A stretch of 64,000 bases of DNA from DATEOR01 sp036279015. GTDB lineage: Bacteria; Actinomycetota; Thermoleophilia; Gaiellales; Gaiellaceae. Below are positions 23,684 through 32,188 of this stretch, piece by piece (the stretch's first letter is position 1; each line of letters opens with the position of its first letter). The translations under genes and the position numbers were made by a program. The notes below the pieces were generated by a model. That model searched no databases, was not told the DNA's origin, and worked only from the letters and a program-made list of their open reading frames with translations. The DNA is taken from assembly GCA_036279015.1 (NCBI GenBank), contig DASUJY010000088.1, positions 1 to 64,000 on the forward strand, in the 5' to 3' direction.

Positions 23684-26054
23684 CCAGGAACCTCACGTCG
23701 AGCGCGTTCTCCTCGATGAAGAGCCTCCGCGGCTCGACCTCGTCGCCCATGAGCCGCGAGAACCACGTGTCGGCGGCCGACTCGTCGTCGACGTCGGCGC
23801 GGATGAGCAGGCGCCGGCTCGGGTCCATCGTCGTCGCCCAGAGCTCCTCGGCATTCATCTCGCCGAGCCCCTTGAAGCGCGTGATCTGCATCCCGTGCTT
23901 GGCGAGCTCGAGGGAACGGGCGCGAAGCTCCTCGAAGGTCGCCGCATACTCCTGCCGGTTCCCAAGCTGGAGGCGGAACGGCGGCCGGGCGCCGACGGTC
24001 TCGGCGAGCCGCTCGTAGGCGGTGCGAAGGCGTGCGTAGATCGGGGAGGCGAGGAGCTCCTCCGGCACCTGAACGGTGTGGGCCGCGCCCGTGGCGGCCT
24101 CGATGACGCGGATCTTGAGCCCGCCGTCGACGAGCGAGGGCTCGAGCGCGAACCCGTTCGCCGCCGCGGCGAGCACGTCCTTCGCCCGCGCCGCGGACTC
24201 GGCTTCGTCCTCGACGAGACGATGGCCGATGACGAAGTCGACGGCAGGGATCCCGAAGTCGGAGCGAAGGCGGGCCGACCAACCCTCGAACTCGTGCAGC
24301 GCGGCCTGGAAGCGGCCGTAGCGCGCCTCGGTCAGCTTCACCTGCTCGCCGTCGCGGCCGTGGATGACGAGGTCGCCGAACTTCCCGCGCACGAGCAGGT
24401 CCTCGAGCTGGGAGTCCTTCTCGAGGTACGTCTGCTGGTTGCCCATCTTCACGAGGTAGAGCGGCGGCACGGCGATGTAGACGTGTCCCCGGTCGAAGAG
24501 CTCGGGCATGTGCCGGTAGAGGAACGTGAGCACGAGCGTGCGGATGTGGGCGCCGTCGACGTCCGCGTCCGTCATCACGACGATCTTGTGGTAGCGGAGC
24601 TTCGCGATATCGAACTCCTCGCCGATCCCGGTGCCGATCACCTGCACGAGCGACTGGATCTCGGCGTTCGAGAGGACCTTGTGGATCCGGTTCTTCTCCG
24701 AGTTGATGATCTTCCCGCGCAGGGGCAGGATCGCCTGGTTCGACTTGTCGCGGGCCTGCTTCGCGGAGCCGCCCGCCGAGTCGCCCTCGACGATGAAGAG
24801 CTCGGTCTGGGCGGGGTCGCGGATCTGGCAGTCGGCGAACTTCTTCGCCATGCCGCCCCCGAACGCGCCCTTGCGCCGGGTGAGATCGCGCGCCTTGCGC
24901 GCGGCCTGGCGGGCGCGCGCGGCCGAGATCGCCTTCTGGATGATCTGCTTCGCGTCGGTCGGGTTCTCCTCGAGGAACTCGGCCAGCTTCTGGTTGACGG
25001 TCTGCTCGACATGCCCGCGGACCCAGGGGTTGCCGAGCTTCGTCTTCGTCTGCCCTTCGAACTGCGGGTCCTGGAGCTTCACGGAGATGACCGCCGCGAG
25101 CCCCTCGCGAACGTCCTCGCCCTCGAGGTTCTCCTCCTTCTCCTTCAGGAGGCTCTTGTCGCGCGCGTACTTGTTGATCGTGCGCGTGAGGGCAGCACTG
25201 AAGCCGGACAGGTGCGAGCCGCCCTCGTGCGTGTTGATGTTGTTCGCGAACGAGAAGATCGACTCGACGTACTTCGTGTTCCACTGCATGGCGACCTCGA
25301 CCTGGCCGCGCTCGGTTTCGCCTGCGAAGTAGACGATGTGCTTGTGAAGGGGATCCTTGCTCTCGTTGACGTAGGCGACGAAGTCGCGGATGCCGCCGTC
25401 GTATTTGAACTCGTGGCGGGTGTCCCCCTGGCGCTCGTCCACGAGGACGATCGCGAGCCCCTTGGTCAGGAAGGCCGTCTCACGGAGTCGCTGGACGAGC
25501 GTCTCGGTCGAGAACTCGACCTCTTCGAACACGTCCGGGTCCGGGAGGAACGAGATCGTCGTGCCGGTATCGGTCGCCTTGCCGAGGACCTCCATGTCGC
25601 CCTTCGGGACGCCGCGCTCGTACTCCTGGCGGTAGATCTTGCCGCCGCGATGCACCTCGGCGACGAGCCACTCGGAGAGCGCGTTCACGACGGAGACGCC
25701 GACGCCGTGCAGGCCGCCCGAGACCTTGTAGCCGTCGCCGCCGAACTTCCCGCCGGCGTGGAGCTTCGTGAGGACGACCTCGAGCGCCGGTCGTCCCTGG
25801 TCGGCCATGACGTCGACGGGGATGCCGGAGCCGAAGTCGCGCACCGTCACGGAGTTGTCCGGATGGAGGGCGATCTCGATGCGGTCGTTCCGGCCCGCGA
25901 GCGCCTCGTCGACCGAGTTGTCGACCACCTCGTAGACGAGGTGATGAAGGCCGCGTGGCCCCGTGGAGCCGATGTACATCCCGGGGCGCAGGCGAACGGG
26001 CTCGAGACCCTCGAGAACGGTGATGTCCTTGGCTGTATACGAGTTCTTCACCAT
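23676..26054 (-). CDS. gyrB: DNA gyrase subunit B
   Basis: The 792-residue protein has the GHKL ATPase domain (EVVDNSVDEA, DFGSGIPV, GGLHGVGVSVVNALS), the transducer domain, and the TOPRIM domain (EGDSAGGSA at 423-431; DADVDGAHI at 496-504). It ends in the conserved RFKGLGEMN tail. About 165 residues (roughly 545-715) are inserted between the TOPRIM and tail regions, as in Gram-negative GyrB but unlike the shorter actinobacterial enzymes of about 650-715 residues. ATG 26052-26054 was chosen over the preceding TTG. It is the first gene of gyrB-gyrA. Confidence 0.96.
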   Translation of the reverse strand: MVKNSYTAKDITVLEGLEPVRLRPGMYIGSTGPRGLHHLVYEVVDNSVDEALAGRNDRIEIALHPDNSVTVRDFGSGIPVDVMADQGRPALEVVLTKLHAGGKFGGDGYKVSGGLHGVGVSVVNALSEWLVAEVHRGGKIYRQEYERGVPKGDMEVLGKATDTGTTISFLPDPDVFEEVEFSTETLVQRLRETAFLTKGLAIVLVDERQGDTRHEFKYDGGIRDFVAYVNESKDPLHKHIVYFAGETERGQVEVAMQWNTKYVESIFSFANNINTHEGGSHLSGFSAALTRTINKYARDKSLLKEKEENLEGEDVREGLAAVISVKLQDPQFEGQTKTKLGNPWVRGHVEQTVNQKLAEFLEENPTDAKQIIQKAISAARARQAARKARDLTRRKGAFGGGMAKKFADCQIRDPAQTELFIVEGDSAGGSAKQARDKSNQAILPLRGKIINSEKNRIHKVLSNAEIQSLVQVIGTGIGEEFDIAKLRYHKIVVMTDADVDGAHIRTLVLTFLYRHMPELFDRGHVYIAVPPLYLVKMGNQQTYLEKDSQLEDLLVRGKFGDLVIHGRDGEQVKLTEARYGRFQAALHEFEGWSARLRSDFGIPAVDFVIGHRLVEDEAESAARAKDVLAAAANGFALEPSLVDGGLKIRVIEAATGAAHTVQVPEELLASPIYARLRTAYERLAETVGARPPFRLQLGNRQEYAATFEELRARSLELAKHGMQITRFKGLGEMNAEELWATTMDPSRRLLIRADVDDESAADTWFSRLMGDEVEPRRLFIEENALDVRFLDV

Positions 26055-26094
26055 CAAAAAAGCCCTGCTAATGGGCCGGTTCCGCGCCTCACAT

Positions 26095-26100
26095 AGTGTA
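26095..26100 (-). promoter_or_regulatory. Putative -10 box of gyrBA
   Basis: TACACT on the minus strand lies 40 nt upstream of the gyrB ATG, between gyrB and the DUF721 gene, giving an untranslated leader of about 33 nt. No good -35 is visible. It would let gyrBA be transcribed separately from recF and the DUF721 gene. Confidence 0.4.
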
Positions 26101-26574
26101 TCAGACCGAGCGGTTGGAACCGGCCGCCAAACTCGCCTCGGCGGCCCTCGAAACGGCCGCCCTGAGCTCCGAATCCTCGATCGCGCCGGCGATCTTCGCA
26201 GCCTCGGCGCGCGCGGTCGCGCTCACCTTCGGCACGGTCCGTTTCGAAGCTTCCTCAGTCGGCCGTCCGGGCTCCGGCAGAGGCCCCGGCGCGAAGCGTA
26301 GAGCCGCGGGCGCCGCCTCCCCCAGGCGCTCGCGGAGCCGCTCGAGGAGCGGGCTTGCGAGCTGGGTGAGCTCGAAGGACCAGGCGCTCGAGCTCGTCGC
26401 GACGTGCAGGCTCCCATCCCGGGAGAGGCGGGCCGGCCAGGCGTTCTGGGCGATCGCGGCGCCGACGCACTCGGGCCAGGCGGCCACCACGTCGCCGAGC
26501 CCCGCGGCGGGCCCGAAGCGACGGAGCTCGCGGCGCACCTCGTCCTCGATCGGGCGTAGGGGGTCGAGCCTCAT
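26101..26574 (-). CDS. DUF721 (DciA-like) protein
   Basis: The 157-residue protein has the DUF721 core, including AWPECVGAAIAQNAWPARLSRDG and LHVATSSSAWSFELTQLA, followed by a Pro/Ala-rich tail. DUF721/DciA proteins load the replicative helicase DnaB in bacteria that lack DnaC, and in actinobacteria the gene sits between recF and gyrB, as here. Its ATG overlaps the recF stop as ATGA. Confidence 0.88.
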   Translation of the reverse strand: MRLDPLRPIEDEVRRELRRFGPAAGLGDVVAAWPECVGAAIAQNAWPARLSRDGSLHVATSSSAWSFELTQLASPLLERLRERLGEAAPAALRFAPGPLPEPGRPTEEASKRTVPKVSATARAEAAKIAGAIEDSELRAAVSRAAEASLAAGSNRSV

Positions 26575-27632
26575 GCGGCTGCCCTCGCCTCCCCGGGAGT
26601 CACCTCGACGACCAGGTCGGGCCGTGCCGTGCCGGGCCGGTGTGTGGCGGTGATGACAGCCTGACCGCCCTCGGGGAGCTGGGAAAGCAGCGCTCCGCGG
26701 CGCTCCGTGTCGAGCTCGCTGAAGACGTCGTCCAGCAGGAGCAGCGGCGGCTCGCCGCGCCGCTCGGCCAGGAGGCCGGCTTCCGCGAGGACGAGAGCGA
26801 GCACGGCGGTCCGCTGCTCGCCCTGCGACCCGAAGCTTCTGAGCTCGCGCTCGCCAGCGCGGATGGATGCGTCGCGCAGGTGCGGGCCCGCCCCGGTGAC
26901 GGCGCGCTCCACATCGCGGTCGAGCCGCTCCTCGAGCTCTGCGACGGTGAGCCCCGGACCGTTGTATGCGATGGCTGCGTCCTCAAGGCCGAGAGCGGCC
27001 GCGATCCGCGCAAGCCCGGGGGCGAGGAGTCCGGCGAGCTCGCACCGCGCCGCGTCGAGCTCGGTGCCGAGCGCGGCGACCTGCGCGGTCCACGGCTCGA
27101 CGGCGTCGAGACCCGACTCCCCGGCCCGCACGCGGCGGAGCGCTGCGTTCCTCTGCGCGACCGCGCGCCCGTAGCTCGGCGGCAAGTCGGATCTGCTCGG
27201 GAAGACGCGCCCGAGCATCCGGTCGAGATACGCACGGCGCACGATGGGGCCGCCCTTGACGACCGCCAGGCGCTCGGGGATGAAGACGAGCGCGGCCAGC
27301 CGTCCGCGCAGCTCGTCGCCGGTCGCGAGTGCCGCTCCGTTCAACAGGACCTGCTTGCCCGTCCCCGGAGCGATGTCGACCCGGGCCTCGAACGGCGCGG
27401 AGCCGGTCGTCCCCGAGATCCCGACGCGCGCGGCCTCCGCGCCGAAGCGGACGAGGCGCGACTCGGAGCGCGTGCGCGGCGAGAAGCCCTGCGCGCCGAG
27501 ATGGATCGCCTCGAGCAGGTTCGTCTTCCCGACGCCGTTCGGTCCGGTCACGAGCACGAGTCCGGGAGCCAGGTCGAGCTCGAGCCCGGCGTAGGAGCGG
27601 AAGTTCCGGAGCGAGACGTGCCCGACGATCAG
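26571..27632 (-). CDS. recF: DNA replication and repair protein RecF
   Basis: RecF is an SMC-like ATPase that helps load RecA at single-strand gaps. The frame has Walker A GPNGVGKTN at residues 30-38, the signature region SFGSQGEQRT and Walker B LLLLDDVFSELD. The family N-terminus IVGHVSLRNFRSY is encoded upstream of the first GTG (27555-27557), which would begin almost inside Walker A. CTG 27630-27632 gives 353 residues and overlaps the dnaN stop as CTGA. No ATG, GTG or TTG lies between. Confidence 0.93.
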   Translation of the reverse strand: MIVGHVSLRNFRSYAGLELDLAPGLVLVTGPNGVGKTNLLEAIHLGAQGFSPRTRSESRLVRFGAEAARVGISGTTGSAPFEARVDIAPGTGKQVLLNGAALATGDELRGRLAALVFIPERLAVVKGGPIVRRAYLDRMLGRVFPSRSDLPPSYGRAVAQRNAALRRVRAGESGLDAVEPWTAQVAALGTELDAARCELAGLLAPGLARIAAALGLEDAAIAYNGPGLTVAELEERLDRDVERAVTGAGPHLRDASIRAGERELRSFGSQGEQRTAVLALVLAEAGLLAERRGEPPLLLLDDVFSELDTERRGALLSQLPEGGQAVITATHRPGTARPDLVVEVTPGEARAAA

Positions 27633-28768
27633 CCGGCGAGCCGGATCGGCATGATCAGGTAGAGGAAGTCGTCCGACTCACCGAGGATGAGCCCGGGCCG
27701 CAGCGGGCTGATCAGCTTGAAGCGCACCGCGTCGTCGCTCACGGACTCGAGGCCGTCCCGCAGGAACTCGGCGTTGAAGCCGATCTCGATCGTGTCTCCC
27801 GAGTAGGAGATGGGGAGCGACTCGCGTGCCTCGCCCACGTCCTGCGTCTGCGCCGAGACCGTCAGCTCGCCGCTCTCGAAGCGAAGGCGGAGCGGGGACT
27901 TCCGCTGCGCCATGAGCGAGGCGCGGCGGACGATCTCCAGGAACTCGTCGCGGGGCAGAGAGATCTCAGCCTCGAAGGTCTCCGGGAGGAGCTGGCGGTA
28001 GTTCGGGAACTGGCCGTCGATGCGCCGCGCGGTGAGCCAGACGTCCTCGACGCCGAAGACGATCTGGTTCTCCTGCACGCCGACCGAGATCGTCCCCGGC
28101 TCGCCGCCCTGCGCGAGGCGGGAGAGCTCGGAGAGCGCCCGCGCGGGCACGATCGCCTCGAGCTCCTGGCCCGGTCCCTGCTCGAGGGCGGTCTCCTTGA
28201 CGCTCAAGCGGTAGGAGTCCGTCGCCGCCATGACGAGCTTCGGGCCCTCGAAGTGAACGAGGATGCCGGTCAGCACCGGCCGCGACTCGTCCCGCGACGA
28301 GGAGCGGCTTACCCGGGCGATCGTCTCGACGAACGACCCTCTGTCGACGGTGAAGGCTGTCTCCGAGTCGATCTCCGGGAGGCGCGGAAAGTCTTCCGCG
28401 GCGTAGGTGTGGAGCCTGTACGAGGCCGACCCGCACGTGAGCTCGGCGACACCCTCCTCGGCCCGGTGGGCGATCGTCACCTCCCCGGCCGGCAGGAGGC
28501 GGACGATGTCGACGAGGAGACGCCCCGGCACGACCACGGCGCCTTCGTCTTCCACCTGCGCCTCGAGCGACACCCGCAGGGAGATCTCCATGTCGGTGGC
28601 GGAGAGCTGGAGTCGCCCGTCGGCCGCGCGCAGCATGATCCCGGCCAGGATCTGGACGTTCGTCCGAGTCGACACTCCGCGGCCTGCGAGCTGGAGCTTG
28701 TCCGCGAGCTCGTCCCTGCCGCATGTGACTCTCATCGTCGTGCCCACAACGGTATCGATGCTTGCCAT
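27629..28768 (-). CDS. dnaN: DNA polymerase III subunit beta (sliding clamp)
   Basis: The 379-residue protein folds into the three clamp domains; GRGVSTRTNVQILAGIML near residue 30 and the C-terminal LIMPIRL are family signatures. The ring tethers polymerase to DNA. The start ATG 28766-28768 has AAGAGG 9 nt upstream, before a T-run. An internal ATG (MRVTCGRDEL), 11 residues in, is a shorter alternative. It lies between dnaA and recF in the classic order. Confidence 0.96.
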   Translation of the reverse strand: MASIDTVVGTTMRVTCGRDELADKLQLAGRGVSTRTNVQILAGIMLRAADGRLQLSATDMEISLRVSLEAQVEDEGAVVVPGRLLVDIVRLLPAGEVTIAHRAEEGVAELTCGSASYRLHTYAAEDFPRLPEIDSETAFTVDRGSFVETIARVSRSSSRDESRPVLTGILVHFEGPKLVMAATDSYRLSVKETALEQGPGQELEAIVPARALSELSRLAQGGEPGTISVGVQENQIVFGVEDVWLTARRIDGQFPNYRQLLPETFEAEISLPRDEFLEIVRRASLMAQRKSPLRLRFESGELTVSAQTQDVGEARESLPISYSGDTIEIGFNAEFLRDGLESVSDDAVRFKLISPLRPGLILGESDDFLYLIMPIRLAG

Positions 28769-28946
28769 TTAAAAAAACCTCTTTGTAGTCATAGGGAGTG
28801 TGAACGACGGGGAAGACGAGCCATTTGCGCATGGATGCTGCGCTCGCGCCGGGGACGGCCGTTGTGGACAAGTGCACCTTTTCGACAGGCGCACGAAGCG
28901 GGGCGCCGATTTCCCCAGGAACGGGACGGTATGCACAGGGAGTTGT
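28769..28946. other. dnaA-dnaN spacer with a DnaA box (possible part of oriC)
   Basis: The 178-nt spacer holds TTGTGGACAA at 28862-28871, whose complement contains TTGTCCACA, the DnaA box used in high-GC actinobacteria. GTATGCACA at 28929-28937 is an 8/9 match to TTATNCACA. In many actinobacteria oriC lies in this spacer. No AT-rich unwinding element is obvious apart from TTTAAAAAAA next to dnaN. Confidence 0.5.
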
Positions 28947-30284
28947 TCACTGGGGTTGCTTGATCCGCGCGGTCAGCTCTTGCACGAGGTTGTACACGCT
29001 TCGGTCTTCCTGGATCAGCTTCGCGATCTTCGACGTCGCGTGGATGACAGTCGTGTGGTCGCGCCCGCCGAACTTCTTGCCGATCTTCGGCAGGGAGCTG
29101 TCGGTCAGCTCGCGGCAGAGGTACATCGCCACCTGCCGCGGGTAGACGATCGACTGCGAGCGGCGGTCGCCGGTGAGCTCCTGGAGCGAGATGCCGAAAC
29201 GCTCGACGACGGTCTCCTGGATCCGCTCGACCGACACCTCGGGGAGCTCGCCCTGGGGAAAGACGTCCTTCAGGACCTCCTGCGCGAGCTCGACGGTCAT
29301 CGGCCGGCCGGTCAGCGACGAGAAGGCGACGACGCGGGTCAGGGCTCCTTCGAGCTCGCGGATGTTCGTCGAGATGCGGCTCGCGATGAAGGTCAGGACC
29401 TGCGAGTCGGGGACATGGATGGCGTCCGTCTTCACCTTCTTGCGGAGGATCGCGATGCGCGTCTCGAGGTCGGGAGCCTGGATGTCGGTGATGAGGCCCC
29501 ACTCGAAGCGCGAGCGCAGACGCGCCTCGAGGGTCGCGATCGCGCGCGGCGGCCGGTCCGAGGAGATGACGATCTGGCGGCCCGCCTCGTAGAGCGAGTT
29601 GAAGGTGTGGAAGAACTCCTCCTGGATCCGCTCCTTGTGCTCGAAGAACTGGATGTCGTCGATCAGGAGCACGTCGTAATGGCGGTAGCGCTGCTTGAAG
29701 CCCTCGATGCGTTTGTCCCGGAGCGAGTTGATGAAGTCGTTCATGAAGATCTCGCTCGTCACGTACCGGGCCGAGAGGTTGCGAGAGTGCTCGCCGATGT
29801 AGCTCGCGATCGCCTGCAGCAGGTGCGTCTTGCCGAGCCCCGTGCCGCCGTAGATGAAGAGCGGGTTGTACGCCTGGGCGGGAGCCTCGGCGACCGCGAG
29901 CGCCGCCGCGTGGGCGAAGCGGTTCGACGAGCCAATCACGAAGAGGTCGAAGGTGTACTTCGGGTTCAGGCCCTCGCCGAAGCGTGCCGGCGCGGCCTGC
30001 TCGACCTGCTGGGAGCGGTCGACCTCGCGGACCGCGAGCCGCACGGGGAGCTCGTTCTCGAGCGTCTCCCGGACGGCGGCCTGGATCAGGCCGAGGAAGT
30101 GATCCTCGATCCACGTGCGCGTGAAGTCGTTCGGAACCGCGAGTACGAAGCTCTCGCCGCTGAGCTCGACCGGCTCGGTCTCGGCGAACCAGGTCGTGAA
30201 GGTCGACTCGTTCAGTGCGTCCCTGAGGCGGGCTGATACCTCGGTCCACAGTGATTCCGCGCTCAGTTCAACAGGACGCTGCAC
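28947..30284 (-). CDS. dnaA: Chromosomal replication initiator DnaA
   Basis: The 445-residue protein has an N-terminal interaction domain (1-80), a short linker, the AAA+ domain with Walker A GGTGLGKTH (146-154) and Walker B LLIDDIQFF, and a C-terminal DNA-binding domain with the signature GRDHTTVIHA. It opens the origin for replication. The start is GTG 30282-30284, with GGAGGGAG about 16 nt upstream. A sigma70-like promoter lies at 30326-30354. DnaA-box-like sequences on both sides suggest autoregulation. Confidence 0.97.
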   Translation of the reverse strand: MQRPVELSAESLWTEVSARLRDALNESTFTTWFAETEPVELSGESFVLAVPNDFTRTWIEDHFLGLIQAAVRETLENELPVRLAVREVDRSQQVEQAAPARFGEGLNPKYTFDLFVIGSSNRFAHAAALAVAEAPAQAYNPLFIYGGTGLGKTHLLQAIASYIGEHSRNLSARYVTSEIFMNDFINSLRDKRIEGFKQRYRHYDVLLIDDIQFFEHKERIQEEFFHTFNSLYEAGRQIVISSDRPPRAIATLEARLRSRFEWGLITDIQAPDLETRIAILRKKVKTDAIHVPDSQVLTFIASRISTNIRELEGALTRVVAFSSLTGRPMTVELAQEVLKDVFPQGELPEVSVERIQETVVERFGISLQELTGDRRSQSIVYPRQVAMYLCRELTDSSLPKIGKKFGGRDHTTVIHATSKIAKLIQEDRSVYNLVQELTARIKQPQ

Positions 30285-30325
30285 GCCTTGGTTCGGCTCC
30301 CTCCGCCAGACTCCGAGAAGCGGCG

Positions 30326-30354
30326 ATCATAGCAATGCCTCCGAGGCCGCTCAA
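30326..30354 (-). promoter_or_regulatory. dnaA promoter
   Basis: On the minus strand TTGAGC (30349-30354) and TATGAT (30326-30331) are separated by 17 nt, the best sigma70-type match in the window. The leader to the dnaA GTG is about 35 nt. Confidence 0.65.
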
Positions 30355-30430
30355 TGCTTGAAGAATCGGGGGAAGATCGTGTGAGAAAATGCCTCTGAGC
30401 AGGGATTTTCATGGCTCTCCACATCACTCT

Positions 30431-30442
30431 CCACAGCTGTGG
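30431..30442. repeat. Palindrome within the DnaA-box-like cluster
   Basis: CCACAGCTGTGG is a perfect 12-bp palindrome formed by two half-box-like TCTCCACA/TGTGGAAA elements facing outward. It may bind DnaA as a pair. Confidence 0.5.
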
Positions 30443-30533
30443 AAAGGTGGCTCGAACCCGCTTCCAGCCGCGCCTTCGCCCTGTGGAAAAGCGCTCCTCT
30501 CGCCGAGTGCACGTGGCGCCGGGAAGGCTTGTC

Positions 30534-30539
30534 TATACT
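30534..30539 (+). promoter_or_regulatory. Putative -10 box of rpmH
   Basis: TATACT lies 45 nt before the rpmH GTG. A good -35 is not seen. It would drive the rpmH-rnpA-yidD-yidC-jag series. Confidence 0.5.
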
Positions 30540-30584
30540 GGCCCGACGGGGTCGCTCGGGCGACCTCGATCCACTCGATCTCCT

Positions 30585-30719
30585 GTGAAGCGAACCTACC
30601 AACCCAACGTCCGACGTCGGAAGCGCCGGCACGGATTCCGCGCGCGGATGTCCACCCGCGCCGGCCGCGCGATCCTGAAGCGCCGCCGGGCGAAGGGGCG
30701 CAAGCGACTCTCGGCGTAG
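30585..30719 (+). CDS. rpmH: 50S ribosomal protein L34
   Basis: This 44-residue protein starts KRTYQPN and ends RMSTRAGRAILKRRRAKGRKRLSA, a near-perfect L34. The start is GTG 30585-30587. It is the conserved neighbour of dnaA and rnpA at bacterial origins. No strong ribosome binding site is visible. Confidence 0.95.
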   Translation: MKRTYQPNVRRRKRRHGFRARMSTRAGRAILKRRRAKGRKRLSA

Positions 30720-30738
30720 GCCGGACCCCAGGGGCCCC

Positions 30739-31095
30739 TTGAAGCGCCGGCATCGCCTCTCTCGCTCGCGGGACTTCGACGCGGTCTACCGGCACGGCCG
30801 CTCGACGGCGACGCGCTACCTCGTCCTCTACGCCTTCCCACGTGAGGACGGCGACGTGTCGGGCCCCCGCCTTGGGCTTGCGGTCTCGCGCCAGCTCGGT
30901 GGGGCAGTCGAGCGAAACCGGATCAAGCGCCGCCTGCGGGAGGCCTTCGCCGGGCTCGAGGCCGGCCTGCCGGCGGAGAACGACTACGTGCTGATCGCGC
31001 GTCCGGGGCTCGGCGAGGCGATCGAGTCGCGCGGCTTCCCGTGGCTCGAGGAGCGCGTGGCCGAGGTCTTCCAGAAGGAACGGTCGACGGCGTGA
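30739..31095 (+). CDS. rnpA: Ribonuclease P protein component
   Basis: The 118-residue basic protein has the RnpA motif AVERNRIKRRLREAF near residues 57-71 and an N-terminal RLSRSRDFDAVYRHG. It assists the RNase P RNA in cutting tRNA 5' leaders. The start is TTG 30739-30741. The end overlaps yidD as GTGA. Confidence 0.93.
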   Translation: MKRRHRLSRSRDFDAVYRHGRSTATRYLVLYAFPREDGDVSGPRLGLAVSRQLGGAVERNRIKRRLREAFAGLEAGLPAENDYVLIARPGLGEAIESRGFPWLEERVAEVFQKERSTA

Positions 31096-31352
31096 GCGCG
31101 CTCGCCGTCCTCCTCGTCCGCGGCTACCGCAGGTTCCTCTCGCCGTTTGTCGGAGCCACGGCGCTCGGCAACCCGCGCTGCAAGTACCACCCGTCCTGTT
31201 CGCGCTACGCCCTCGACGCCTACCGCGAGTTCGGCCTTCTGCGCGGCACCGTCCTCGCCGGGTGGCGGCTGCTGCGCTGCAACCCGTGGAGCCACGGCGG
31301 CGTCGACCACGCCCGCGACCAGCGCCTCTTCCCGCTGCGGGGCCGCTCGTGA
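31092..31352 (+). CDS. yidD: Membrane protein insertion efficiency factor YidD
   Basis: The 86-residue protein has the YidD signatures RGYRRFLSP, CKYHPSCSRYALDAYREFG and GWRLLRCNPWSHGGVDH. Its usual place is between rnpA and yidC, where it aids membrane insertion. It starts at GTG 31092 and ends in a GTGA overlap with yidC. Confidence 0.93.
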   Translation: MSALAVLLVRGYRRFLSPFVGATALGNPRCKYHPSCSRYALDAYREFGLLRGTVLAGWRLLRCNPWSHGGVDHARDQRLFPLRGRS

Positions 31353-32188
31353 TCTTCGGTGTCGCGAATCCGCTGCGCCCCATCGAGGACCTCCTCACCA
31401 ACGTCCTCGAGTGGATCCACTCGGCGATCGGTCTTCCGTGGGCGTGGGCGATCATCGCGCTCACCCTCGCGGTCCGGATCGTGATCGTCCCTCTGACGGT
31501 GAAGCAGATCCGCTCGATGCAGCATCTCCAGGCGCACGCGCCCGAGCTGAAGGCGCTCCAGGCGAAGTACAAGCACGACAAGCAGCGGATGAACGAGGAA
31601 GTCATGAAGTTCTACCGGGAGAACAAGATCAACCCGGCCGCCTCGTGTCTCCCGATCCTCGTCCAGATCCCGATCTTCATCTCGCTCTACTACGTCCTGC
31701 GGGACTTCGAGAAGGAGGTCTTCCCGAACTATCCCAACTCCGACCTCGGCTGGCTCGGCGTCGTCCCCAACATCACGACCAACATCACGGACCACTGGTC
31801 GGGGTGGGTGCTCCTCGTCGTCTACGTGGTCAGCCAGGTGTCGTCGACCTACTTCATGTCGACGACGATGGACCCGCGGCAACGCTGGCTCTTCATGGCC
31901 CTGCCGCTCGTCTTCATCCTCTTCATCATCAACGCGAACTTCCCGGTCGGCCTCCTGCTCTACTGGGTGACGACGAACCTCTGGACGGTCGGCCAGGGGC
32001 TCGTGACGCGGAGGCTGATGCCGAAGCCCCAGGCGCCTGCCAAACGCTCCTCGCGTACCCCGCCGAAAGAAACGGCCGCGGACGGGGCAACCGCGGTCGC
32101 GAAGGCGGCCCAGCCCTCACGCGCCGGGCAACCGGGCCAGCAGCGCGTGCGCCGGCGGAAGAAGAAGGGCCCGCGGAGCCGGAGATGA
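31349..32188 (+). CDS. yidC: Membrane protein insertase YidC
   Basis: The 279-residue protein is the short, Gram-positive type without the large periplasmic domain. It has about five membrane segments; PWAWAIIALTLAVRIVIVPLTVKQIRSMQ, with the conserved hydrophilic-groove Arg, is followed by a cytoplasmic hairpin (KALQAKYKHDKQRMNEEVMKFY) and CLPILVQIPIFISLYYVL. The C-terminal tail of about 50 residues is strongly basic (RVRRRKKKGPRSRR), which could bind ribosomes. The start is GTG 31349 and the stop overlaps jag as ATGA. Confidence 0.94.
   Translation: MIFGVANPLRPIEDLLTNVLEWIHSAIGLPWAWAIIALTLAVRIVIVPLTVKQIRSMQHLQAHAPELKALQAKYKHDKQRMNEEVMKFYRENKINPAASCLPILVQIPIFISLYYVLRDFEKEVFPNYPNSDLGWLGVVPNITTNITDHWSGWVLLVVYVVSQVSSTYFMSTTMDPRQRWLFMALPLVFILFIINANFPVGLLLYWVTTNLWTVGQGLVTRRLMPKPQAPAKRSSRTPPKETAADGATAVAKAAQPSRAGQPGQQRVRRRKKKGPRSRR

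Larger units (their letters stand above)
30285..30584. other. dnaA-rpmH spacer: divergent promoters and DnaA-box-like cluster
   Basis: These 300 nt contain no gene. CTCTCCACA occurs at 30415-30423 and again at 30427-30435, the latter inside the perfect palindrome CCACAGCTGTGG (30431-30442). TGTGGAAAG lies at 30438-30446 and TGTGGAAAA at 30482-30490. All resemble DnaA boxes (complement of the last: TTTTCCACA). The region also carries the dnaA promoter and the rpmH -10, and is where the two replication arms diverge by gene direction. Confidence 0.6.

Noticed and set aside
23670..26096. Long plus-strand frame opposite gyrB (808 codons)
   Set aside because: Antisense shadow of gyrB, with no domain or translation signal.
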